NCBI GenBank assembly: GCA_015494815.1
Contig: WGAK01000250.1
Location: 1-5,502, forward strand
Length of the DNA stretch: 5,502 bases
Direction of reading: 5' to 3'
Source: Anaerolineales bacterium
GTDB taxonomy: Bacteria; Chloroflexota; Anaerolineae; Anaerolineales; DRMV01
Positions 1 through 5,265 of this stretch are shown here, one piece after another (the stretch's first letter is position 1; every line of letters begins with the position of its first letter). A program made the position numbers and the translations under genes. Under the pieces are notes generated by a model, which saw only the letters and a list, made by a program, of their open reading frames with translations, did no database searches and had not been told where the DNA came from.

Positions 1-99
1 ACCGGGCGCTGCGCGCCCTCGCAACGACACATGCGAGGATGCCTGCCGCGTACAGTAGGTCGCATTGGACATACCCCCCTTCAGCAACTTTCGCGCCTG

Positions 100-127
100 T
101 TGACAAACGCAAAAGATTTGCTAAGAT
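100..127 (+). promoter_or_regulatory. Strong sigma70-type promoter with extended -10
   Basis: A perfect -35 hexamer TTGACA (100-105) is followed by a 16-bp spacer and the -10 hexamer TAAGAT (122-127). TGC directly before the -10 supplies the extended -10 TGn motif. The surroundings are locally AT-rich, unlike the rest of this GC-rich window. Transcription would start near A134, giving a leader of about 275 nt before the lipoprotein ATG at 409. The match is seen directly; activity is inferred. Confidence 0.72.
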
Positions 128-133
128 AAAACC

Positions 134-408
134 AACCCTTTGCTTATTCGTCTCGGACGCCGTCACCGCTCGCCCCAGGGGGATAGGGCGCAACAAAGCG
201 TTCGCACGAGACGACGGCAGTCAGGCGCGTTCCAGGCTCGAGGACGGACGGCGGGCGCGGTCCGAAGTGGGCACGCTCTTCGCCGGGGGCTTTGCGGCTT
301 TCACCCCGGTAGGAGGCCCAGGCCCGCTCCTCGCCCGCGAGGATGACCCCAGGCCTGCCCCTGCCGGTCGCTTTTGGCACGGCATGTGCTTTACCTGAGA
401 GGTGAGCG
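134..408 (+). promoter_or_regulatory. Long structured 5' leader (no gene seen in 1-408)
   Basis: The stretch 1-408 has no convincing coding region. Upstream of the promoter there is only a 7-bp hairpin (17-23 with 32-38) without a T-run. Downstream of the predicted start site the sequence is packed with perfect complementary segments. They are 148-155 with 207-214 (8 bp), 171-175 with 186-190, 245-249 with 260-264, 283-288 with 304-309, and 319-324 with 352-357 enclosing a 6-bp tetraloop hairpin (328-333 with 338-343). An alternative pairing, 159-164 with 213-218, shares bases with the first stem, so two folds could compete. I looked for TPP, glycine, SAM, cobalamin, FMN, T-box, c-di-GMP, RNase P, SRP and tmRNA signatures and recognised none. 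It could be a regulatory leader, an unrecognised noncoding RNA, or simply GC-rich intergenic DNA that folds by chance. Confidence 0.4.
388..407 (+). promoter_or_regulatory. Hairpin covering the ribosome binding site
   Basis: The Shine-Dalgarno GAGGTG (399-404) sits 4 nt before the ATG at 409. It lies in a small hairpin: 391-396 pairs with 400-405 (one G-U pair) around the loop GAG, and 388-389 pairs with 406-407 past a bulged T390. The fold occupies almost the whole ribosome binding site. A second short stem, 377-380 with 386-389, shares bases with its foot and could compete. This suggests translational control or a temperature-sensitive start, but no ligand or switch is shown. Confidence 0.4.
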
Positions 409-1188
409 ATGACTCGGCATTTGCACTTTTTCGTGGGGATGTTGTTCGTAGGGGCCGCGTTGGCCGCGTGCCGCCCTGCGCAGCCGCCCGAGACCGCCCG
501 CCCCACCGAGGCGCGGCCCGCGACGGCGACCGCAGAACAGCCTCCCGACCCGTCGGCCTACCAGTATGTGCTGTCCATCACCTACGCCATGCAGGACGAC
601 GACGAGACCGTCGAGGAAGGCCGCATGGACTTTCGCGGCGCCATCACCGCCAACGACGACGGTACCTATTTCGTGCGGGGCGAACTGAGTTTGCAGGGTA
701 CCTTCTTCTGTCCGCCCAAAGACTTCGAGTCCACCGATGAGTTGCTGGGCCCCGGCACCTTTACCGGCCGCGCACCGTTCATCGCCCAGGGGTGGGCGGT
801 CGAAGAGCAGGAAGTGCCCGAATCCGTGCTGCTGGACCCTAACCTCATGCCGCTGGTGCCGCTCACGGGGGGCCAGAAGCCCGCTTCCAGGCCCATGCTC
901 TGGCTGAAGTTCACCTTCCCCGAAATGAACGCCTATCCTCCCATCCAGGTAGAAGACCTGGACACCAGCCAGTGTTGGTCCGGGTGGAACGAACCCGTGG
1001 GCCGACAGTGGGCTTTGGGCGTCAGCGCCATGCTCGAAGGGGATGGTGGCGAGGCCTTCAATCAGTTCTTTTACTATCCCTTCTACCCCAACGCGCCCTA
1101 CCCGCCGCAGCGGATATTTGGCATCATCAATGATGAGGTCATTCACCAGGCGCTCTTTTGCCTGGCCCCCGGCGGAGGACAATGTTAG
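409..1188 (+). CDS. Secreted lipoprotein of unknown function
   Basis: A 259-residue protein exported by a lipoprotein signal peptide: short basic N-terminus (MTRH), hydrophobic core at about residues 6-20 and lipobox LAAC with Cys21 as the predicted lipidated residue. Residues 22-50 form a Pro/Thr/Ala/Glu-rich linker typical of surface-tethered lipoproteins. The remaining ~210 residues look like one globular, mostly beta domain, opening with a strand-like YQYVLSITYAM stretch and rich in aromatics and Asp/Glu. Cys101, Cys189, Cys251 and Cys259 could form two disulfides. Cys259 is the very last residue. The ATG at 409 is favoured by an SD (GAGGTG, 4-nt spacing) and an in-frame TGA at 403-405 directly upstream. 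I do not recognise the family. A second lipoprotein with the same SD and spacing lies downstream. Coding status and export are well supported; function is unknown. Confidence 0.85.
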   Translation: MTRHLHFFVGMLFVGAALAACRPAQPPETARPTEARPATATAEQPPDPSAYQYVLSITYAMQDDDETVEEGRMDFRGAITANDDGTYFVRGELSLQGTFFCPPKDFESTDELLGPGTFTGRAPFIAQGWAVEEQEVPESVLLDPNLMPLVPLTGGQKPASRPMLWLKFTFPEMNAYPPIQVEDLDTSQCWSGWNEPVGRQWALGVSAMLEGDGGEAFNQFFYYPFYPNAPYPPQRIFGIINDEVIHQALFCLAPGGGQC

Positions 1189-1226
1189 CCTTATCGGGAA
1201 GCAGGACTTGCGCAGTTGAGAAGCCC

Positions 1227-1248
1227 AACAGGCGAAAGTCGCTGTTTT
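1227..1248 (+). terminator. Weak intrinsic terminator candidate
   Basis: About 40 bp after the first lipoprotein stop, a hairpin pairs 1227-1230 with 1243-1246 and 1232-1235 with 1239-1242, with G1231 bulged and the loop AAG. It runs into TTTT at 1245-1248, half of which lies in the stem. The T-tract is short, so efficiency would be modest. It lies just before the palindromic repeat at 1250, which could also contribute to transcript ends. Confidence 0.35.
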
Positions 1249-1249
1249 G

Positions 1250-1337
1250 TGTCGTGGCGAGCCGCCGAAGGCGGCGAAGCCATCCCCCGGACGGTGGGGG
1301 AAGTTGCTTCGGCGGCTCCGCCCGCCTCGCCATGACA
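1250..1337. repeat. 88-bp imperfect palindromic repeat (REP/MITE-like)
   Basis: The ends are 12-bp inverted repeats with one difference: TGTCGTGGCGAG at 1250-1261 and CTCGCCATGACA at 1326-1337. The similarity extends a few bases outward on both sides. The two halves remain alignable inward (GGCGAG, then a GCCGCCGAAG-like block, then CCCCC). They meet at 1284-1288 CCCCC and 1296-1300 GGGGG around a 7-nt loop. The pattern resembles the 'GTCATTGCGAG...GAAGCAATC' palindromic repeats that occur in many copies in numerous environmental bacterial genomes. It has no ORF or transposase, so it would be a non-autonomous or structural repeat. Only one copy is present here, so its repetitive nature is inferred from resemblance. 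Confidence 0.72.
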
Positions 1338-1370
1338 CCGAAACCACGAACTGCGTAACTTCTGCAGGAA

Positions 1371-1438
1371 GGGGAGGCCACCCACACTATCGCCCCTGGC
1401 GGGCGATGGCCGTGTTCGCCGCCCCGTGTGGGCTCCTC
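1371..1438 (+). promoter_or_regulatory. Structured leader before second lipoprotein
   Basis: CCCACAC (1381-1387) pairs perfectly with GTGTGGG (1426-1432). GGAG (1373-1376) with CTCC (1433-1436) extends the stem past a GCCA bulge. Inside is a 7-bp hairpin, 1389-1395 with 1401-1407, around a 5-nt loop. The structure ends a few bases upstream of the SD (1443-1448). No clear promoter was found between the repeat and this element. It may modulate translation or mRNA stability, or be a chance product of GC-rich DNA. Confidence 0.35.
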
Positions 1439-1452
1439 AAGTGAGGTGTATC

Positions 1453-2391
1453 ATGCGTCCCCTTTCACCCTCGAAGGCCTCCCCGCGGGCCTGGCACGCG
1501 TCGCCACGCTGGCTGATGGGCTTTTTGGGGCTGTTCTTGCTGGCCTGCTCCTGCGGCCTCATCCCCGGTTTGGGCGGTGCGGACGCGTCCACGCAGGCGT
1601 TCTGCACCGAGGCCTCTCAAGTGCTGGTCGCCATCGCGGCCGTCCAAATGGGGCAGCAGGACGCCCAGGAGGCGCAAAGAATGGTGGAACAGTTCGCGGC
1701 CGACGCGCCGCCGGACATCCAGGACGACCTGGCGCTGCTCTCGAAGCCGGCGGGGGAAAGCGGCGCCAGCGAAGAGGAAATCTCGGCCGCGGCCGACCGG
1801 GTGGCCGACTATTTGGTGGTAACCTGCGGCCTGGACCCCGAGGCTGTGCTCGAGAACGACCCCGAACTGCAGGGCATCGTGAAGGGATTGGAGCAGATGT
1901 CCGAAGAGATGGGCGCGGCCGAAGGGAGCACGAACGGTCCCGCACCCTCGGGCCCGGCTCCCGAAGCCTCGCAGCCCGAAGGCGACCAGGACACTGCGGC
2001 CGACCAGCCTTTCTATTTCACCCTGACCGCCACCGGCGATATGGCCTTCGTGCACGACGGCACGCTGGACTGTTCGTACCTGGACGGCGCGCTCTACCTG
2101 GAGTTCTACCCCGACCAGACCTCTGACCTGGCGTATGACGCCTATGCCGACATGCCGCCCATCCAGCCGGGCACCTACCTGGGCGCGTTTGGCTTTTACA
2201 CCCCCGACGAAGCGCGCGCGGTTGGGCCGGCCACCATCGTGATTACCGCGGTGGAGCCCGTAGCAGGGTACGATGCCGTGCGGATTGTGGGCACCATCCA
2301 GGCCTCCTACGCCGGTGAGGTGTTGGGGAGCGGCCAGGTCAGCGGCACCTGGCACTGCGTGATGAGTGCGGTCGAAGCCTCTGGCCAATAG
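1453..2391 (+). CDS. Two-domain secreted lipoprotein, unknown function
   Basis: A 312-residue predicted lipoprotein. A basic N-region of about 20 residues precedes a hydrophobic core (residues 20-31) and the lipobox LLAC with Cys32; Cys34 is a less likely alternative. Residues ~48-155 are helical and acidic and run from FC (Cys51) to VTCGLDP (Cys125). This two-cysteine layout resembles small helical domains seen in actinobacterial and Chloroflexota lipoproteins, a resemblance judged by eye only. A Gly/Pro/Ala/Ser/Glu linker (157-185) leads to a beta-rich domain (186-308) holding Cys207 and Cys302, a plausible disulfide. The ATG at 1453 is preferred over an upstream in-frame GTG at 1426 because GAGGTG (1443-1448) sits 4 nt before it, the same SD and spacing as the upstream lipoprotein gene. 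No enzymatic motif is visible. A role in ligand binding or envelope interaction is a guess. Confidence 0.87.
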   Translation: MRPLSPSKASPRAWHASPRWLMGFLGLFLLACSCGLIPGLGGADASTQAFCTEASQVLVAIAAVQMGQQDAQEAQRMVEQFAADAPPDIQDDLALLSKPAGESGASEEEISAAADRVADYLVVTCGLDPEAVLENDPELQGIVKGLEQMSEEMGAAEGSTNGPAPSGPAPEASQPEGDQDTAADQPFYFTLTATGDMAFVHDGTLDCSYLDGALYLEFYPDQTSDLAYDAYADMPPIQPGTYLGAFGFYTPDEARAVGPATIVITAVEPVAGYDAVRIVGTIQASYAGEVLGSGQVSGTWHCVMSAVEASGQ

Positions 2392-2493
2392 AGGAGGCTT
2401 CGTCAAGCATCGCATACGCATCGCGCACCTTGTCGGCGTGATGGTGGGGCTTCGCCGATGGTGCCCAACATGGCCGGAGAAGGTGGGCCCGGG

Positions 2494-2531
2494 GCCGAGC
2501 CCGGCATCACGGACACAATGCCGGGCTCGGC
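2494..2531. repeat. Perfect 14-bp inverted repeat with 10-nt loop
   Basis: The stretch 2392-2648 contains no convincing gene. Its main feature is this hairpin: 2494-2507 (GCCGAGCCCGGCAT) pairs with 2518-2531 without mismatch around the loop CACGGACACA. GGCCGG (2472-2477) and CCGGCC (2536-2541) can form an outer stem, and a further ATGCCGG at 2533-2539 offers alternative pairing. Smaller hairpins flank it (2433-2438 with 2453-2458; 2594-2598 with 2607-2611). There is no T-tract on either side, so it is not a typical intrinsic terminator. It may end the lipoprotein transcript in another way, be a palindromic repeat family member, or bind a protein. Confidence 0.6.
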
Positions 2532-2648
2532 GATGCCGGCCGCGAGGCGCCTTGCCCGCCGCTGTCAGGCCCTGAGCCTTCGTGCTGGCCGCGCCCCGTC
2601 GCGGCGCGGGGTGAGGACGCGCGCATGGGCTTCGGCCGAGCGAACTTT

Positions 2649-2657
2649 TGGTATAAT
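2649..2657 (+). promoter_or_regulatory. Extended -10 promoter of tRNA-Val
   Basis: TGG followed by a perfect TATAAT (2652-2657) forms an extended -10. It lies in a short AT-rich patch immediately before the tRNA. No good -35 is visible at the usual distance; the region around 2629-2636 is GC-rich. Initiation about 7 nt downstream would leave only a few nucleotides of 5' leader before the mature tRNA end at 2667. Confidence 0.68.
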
Positions 2658-2666
2658 CCCCCGTGC

Positions 2667-2740
2667 GGACGGGTAGCTCAGTTGGTCAGAGCGCCTCCCT
2701 TACAAGGAGGAGGCCGTGGGTTCGAGTCCCACCCCGTCCA
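2667..2740 (+). tRNA. tRNA-Val, anticodon UAC
   Basis: All four arms fold without mismatches. The acceptor is GGACGGG (2667-2673) with CCCGTCC (2733-2739). The D-stem is GCTC (2676-2679) with GAGC (2689-2692). The anticodon stem is CCTCC (2694-2698) with GGAGG (2706-2710). The T-stem is GTGGG (2716-2720) with CCCAC (2728-2732), and the loop is TTCGAGT. The anticodon loop CTTACAA places TAC at 2701-2703, which reads GUA and other valine codons. A2740 is the discriminator. The 3' CCA is not encoded (TTG follows), so a nucleotidyltransferase must add it. The gene is monocistronic, with its own promoter and terminator. Confidence 0.97.
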
Positions 2741-2744
2741 TTGG

Positions 2745-2767
2745 GCCCGCGAGCGCGCGGGCTTTTT
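2745..2767 (+). terminator. Intrinsic terminator of tRNA-Val
   Basis: A perfect 7-bp GC stem, GCCCGCG (2745-2751) with CGCGGGC (2756-2762), encloses the tetraloop AGCG. It is followed directly by TTTTT (2763-2767). It begins 4 nt after the tRNA discriminator base, as expected for a Rho-independent terminator of a single tRNA gene. It should insulate the deacetylase gene from tRNA transcription. Confidence 0.87.
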
Positions 2768-2810
2768 GGTTGACCGAGCCGACGGTCGGACGCATCCCCG
2801 CGAGGCGCGC

Positions 2811-3815
2811 ATGGCCTTGACGCTGTATTACCACGATGTGTTCACCTTCCCGCTGCCGCGCGGGCATCGTTTCCCCGCGGCCAAATATCGCCTGTTGCGC
2901 GCCGCGTTGCTGGACCGCGGCATTGCCCGGCCCGAAGATTTGCATCTTCCCCCCGCGGCCACTTATGCTCAACTGGCCTACGCACACACGCCCGCGTATC
3001 TCGACAAGGTCTTCCACGGCCGCTTGAGCCCGGCCGAGGTGCGCCGCATTGGCCTGCCCTGGTCGCCCGCGCTGCTGGAGCGCACCCGCCGCAGCGTGGG
3101 CAGCACCCTCATGGCCGCGCAGGCGGCGCTGGCCCAGGGCCTGGCCGCCAATCTGGGCGGGGGCACGCACCACGCGGGGCCCGATTGGGGCGCGGGCTAT
3201 TGCGTGTTCAACGATGTGGGCGTGGCGGCCCGGCTGTTGCTGGCCCAGGGCCGGGTGCGGCGGGTGATGGTGATTGACACGGATGTGCACCAGGGCGATG
3301 GCACCGCGGCCATCGCCGCGTCGGAGCCGCGTTTGTTTGCCTTTAGCATCCATGCCCAGCGTAATTTTCCCTTTCGCAAGGTGCCCGGCGATTTGGACCT
3401 CGGCCTGCCCGACGGCACCGACGATGCCGCGTATCAGGCGGCCCTGGCGCGCGGGCTGCGTATAGCCTACGCGCGTTTCGGCCCGCCCGACCTGGTTTTC
3501 TACATTGCCGGCGCCGACCCCTGGCAGGGGGACCGCCTGGGGCGTCTGGGCCTGACCAAAGCCGGCCTGGAAGCCCGCGACCGCCTGGTGCTGAACACCG
3601 TGTATGCCTGGGGCGCGCCCCTGGTGGTGGTGCTGGGCGGTGGTTATGCGCCCGACTTGCGCGATACCGTGGACATCCACGCCCGCACGCTGGCCCTGGC
3701 AGCCGCCTGGGTGCCGCGCTTTGCCGCGTGGGCGACGCTGCAAACGCCGACCGCGCGTGGTACACTGGGGGAAGAACCTCATGGGCCCGCGAGCGCCGCG
3801 GGCCGGGAAGGATGA
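2811..3815 (+). CDS. Class IV-like zinc deacetylase (HDAC family)
   Basis: A 334-residue member of the arginase/deacetylase fold superfamily, expected to hydrolyse an acyl-amide (acetyl-lysine, acetylpolyamine or similar) in the cytoplasm; no signal peptide is visible. The catalytic set is complete by motif. THHA carries the His pair H120/H121. IDTDVHQGDG carries D156 and the zinc ligands D158 and H160. AGADPWQGDRLG carries the third zinc ligand, D236. LGGGYA carries Y279, the transition-state tyrosine. The HQGDG and GDRLGRLGLTKAGL wording is closest to class IV (HDAC11-like) proteins rather than the acetoin-utilisation type. The ATG at 2811 is chosen because GAGG (2802-2805) precedes it by 5 nt and conserved YYHDVFTFPLPRGHRFP follows at once. 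Longer in-frame starts would run through the tRNA. The last ~25 residues look unconserved and overlap promoter-like and hairpin DNA for tldD. The substrate is unknown. Confidence 0.92.
   Translation: MALTLYYHDVFTFPLPRGHRFPAAKYRLLRAALLDRGIARPEDLHLPPAATYAQLAYAHTPAYLDKVFHGRLSPAEVRRIGLPWSPALLERTRRSVGSTLMAAQAALAQGLAANLGGGTHHAGPDWGAGYCVFNDVGVAARLLLAQGRVRRVMVIDTDVHQGDGTAAIAASEPRLFAFSIHAQRNFPFRKVPGDLDLGLPDGTDDAAYQAALARGLRIAYARFGPPDLVFYIAGADPWQGDRLGRLGLTKAGLEARDRLVLNTVYAWGAPLVVVLGGGYAPDLRDTVDIHARTLALAAAWVPRFAAWATLQTPTARGTLGEEPHGPASAAGREG
3758..3766 (+). promoter_or_regulatory. Possible internal promoter for tldD
   Basis: TGG plus TACACT (3761-3766) forms an extended -10-like element near the 3' end of the deacetylase gene. 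It resembles the TGGTATAAT of the tRNA promoter. The -35 region is poor (CTGCAA at 3738-3743, 3 of 6 matches at 17-bp spacing). A start near 3773 would give a ~50-nt leader for tldD. If active, tldD would be expressed both with and without the deacetylase. Confidence 0.35.
3784..3804 (+). promoter_or_regulatory. Hairpin between deacetylase end and tldD start site
   Basis: A perfect 8-bp stem, GGCCCGCG (3784-3791) with CGCGGGCC (3797-3804), encloses the loop AGCGC just before the GGAAGG SD of tldD (3806-3811). It has no T-tract, so termination is unlikely. The 15-nt block TGGGCCCGCGAGCGC (3782-3796) is identical to 2742-2756 in the tRNA-Val terminator. It could affect tldD translation or transcript stability. 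Confidence 0.45.
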
Positions 3816-3822
3816 AGTCCCC

Positions 3823-5265
3823 ATGATGGAATGGCTGCTGCTGGCCCTGGACACGGTGGAACGCCTGGGCGCGCGCTACGGCGATGCGCGCGTGGTGCAC
3901 ATTCGCACGCAGACCGTGCGGGTGCGCAACGGCGTGGTGACCGCGCTGGAAGAAAGCGAGACCCTGGGCCTGGGGGTGCGGGCGTTGGTGGGCAACGGCT
4001 GGGGCTTTTCGGCCACGCCCGTGCTGGAAGCGGCCGCGGTGCAACGGGCCGCAGCCCAGGCCGTGAGCATCGCGTTGGCCTCCAACTCGGCCGCGGCCCA
4101 GCGGGTGGACCTGGGCCCGCCCGTGACCAGCCGCGGGGTGTACCACACCCCGGTGGAGGAAGACCCCTTTGCCGTGCCCGTGACGCGCAAGGTGGACCTG
4201 CTGCTGGCCGCCGACGCGGCCATGGCGGCCGAGCCTCGGGTACGGGTGCGTCAGGGCGTCCTCACCGCCCGTCGCGAACACAAGTGGTTTGCCAACACCG
4301 AAGGGGCCCGCACCGAGCAGGTGCTGGTGGAAACCGGCGGCGGCCTGAGCGCCACCGCGGTCCACGAGGGCGAGATTCAGCGCCGGTCGTATCCGGCCAC
4401 GCTGGGCCGGGCCCAAAATACCGGCGGCTGGGAAATCGTGCGGGAGTGGGACCTGCTGGCCCACGCGCCGCGCATCGCGCACGAAGCCGCGGCCCTGACC
4501 ACCGCCGACCCCTGCCCTGCGGGGCGCATGACCGTCATCCTGGGCGGGGACCAGTTGGCCCTGCAGATTCACGAGTCGTGCGGTCACCCCATCGAGTTGG
4601 ACCGGGTACTGGGCAGCGAGGCCATGTACGCGGGCACCTCGTTCCTCACCCCTGACAAATTGGGGACTTTTCGCTACGGCTCCGAGGTGGTCAACATCGT
4701 GGCCGATGCCACCCAACCCCGCGGGTTGGGCACCTTTGGCTGGGACGACGAAGGCGTGCCCGCGCAGCGCACGCCCATCGTGCAAAACGGCGTGTTCGTG
4801 GGCTATCTGACCTCGCGTGAGACCGCGGCGCGCCTGGGGCAGACCTCCAACGGCAGCATGCGGGCCTCGGGCTGGGACCGCATCCCTCTGGTGCGGATGA
4901 CCAATGTCAGCCTGGAGCCGGGCCCCTGGCCGCTGGAGGAGTTGCTGGCCGATACCGACCACGGCGTGTATCTGGAGACCAACCGCTCGTGGTCCATTGA
5001 CGACAAGCGCTACAACTTCCAGTTTGGCACCGAAATCGGGTGGGAAATTCGCCGCGGGCACAAGGTGCGGTTGTTGCGCAATTGCCTCTACACGGGCATC
5101 ACGCCCGAGTTTTGGCGTTCGTGTGACGCGGTGGCCGACGCGCAGGCCTGGACCATGTGGGGGACGACCCGCTGCGGCAAAGGCCAGCCGTCGCAAATCA
5201 TGCGCACGGGTCACGGCGCGGCGCCGGCCCGGTTTCGGAATGTGCAGGTGGGCGCGCTGCGTTGA
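3823..5265 (+). CDS. tldD: TldD family zinc metalloprotease
   Basis: A 480-residue protein, the usual full length for TldD. In characterised bacteria TldD pairs with TldE (PmbA). The heterodimer degrades unfolded peptides threaded into its cavity, with roles in microcin B17 maturation and antitoxin CcdA turnover. The N-terminal domain (about 1-220) has a typical VRVRNGVVTALEESETLGLGVR strand region. The catalytic HExxxH is H250-E251-SCG-H255. The conserved TSFLTPDKLGTFRYGS, DDEGVPAQRT, MTNVSLEPG and ETNRSWSIDDKRYNFQFG blocks follow. C451 in CGKGQP is the likely third metal ligand, and HGAAPARFRNVQVG closes the protein. The metal site marks it as TldD, not the site-less TldE. The ATG at 3823 lies 7 bp after the deacetylase stop, with SD GGAAGG (3806-3811) 11 nt upstream; ATG 3826 is possible but further away. 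No tldE partner is in view. Confidence 0.94.
   Translation: MMEWLLLALDTVERLGARYGDARVVHIRTQTVRVRNGVVTALEESETLGLGVRALVGNGWGFSATPVLEAAAVQRAAAQAVSIALASNSAAAQRVDLGPPVTSRGVYHTPVEEDPFAVPVTRKVDLLLAADAAMAAEPRVRVRQGVLTARREHKWFANTEGARTEQVLVETGGGLSATAVHEGEIQRRSYPATLGRAQNTGGWEIVREWDLLAHAPRIAHEAAALTTADPCPAGRMTVILGGDQLALQIHESCGHPIELDRVLGSEAMYAGTSFLTPDKLGTFRYGSEVVNIVADATQPRGLGTFGWDDEGVPAQRTPIVQNGVFVGYLTSRETAARLGQTSNGSMRASGWDRIPLVRMTNVSLEPGPWPLEELLADTDHGVYLETNRSWSIDDKRYNFQFGTEIGWEIRRGHKVRLLRNCLYTGITPEFWRSCDAVADAQAWTMWGTTRCGKGQPSQIMRTGHGAAPARFRNVQVGALR

Noticed and set aside
39..398. 119-codon open frame on the + strand before the first lipoprotein
   Set aside because: It spans the consensus promoter at 100-127 and the structured leader, has no good SD, and its translation shows no recognisable domain and looks like GC-rich noncoding sequence.
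377..408. Resemblance of ACCTGAGAGGTGAG to TPP or glycine riboswitch fragments
   Set aside because: Only a few bases match. The other conserved blocks of those aptamers are absent, and the motif is explained by an SD with a complementary arm.
391..2421. Two ~318-codon minus-strand open frames opposite the lipoprotein genes
   Set aside because: They are antisense shadows. The + strand frames have lipoprotein signal peptides and SDs, whereas the minus frames have none and one spans the palindromic repeat.
2494..2531. Intrinsic terminator for the second lipoprotein
   Set aside because: The stem is strong but there is no T-tract on either strand next to it, so it is kept as an inverted repeat of unknown role.
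2770..2798. Promoter for the deacetylase (TTGACC at 2770-2775)
   Set aside because: The -35 match is good, but no acceptable -10 lies 15-19 bp downstream; the sequence there is CGCATCCCCG.
2625..2810. N-terminal extension of the deacetylase frame upstream of 2811
   Set aside because: It would run through the tRNA promoter, tRNA-Val and its terminator. The conserved family sequence begins right after the ATG at 2811, which has its own SD.
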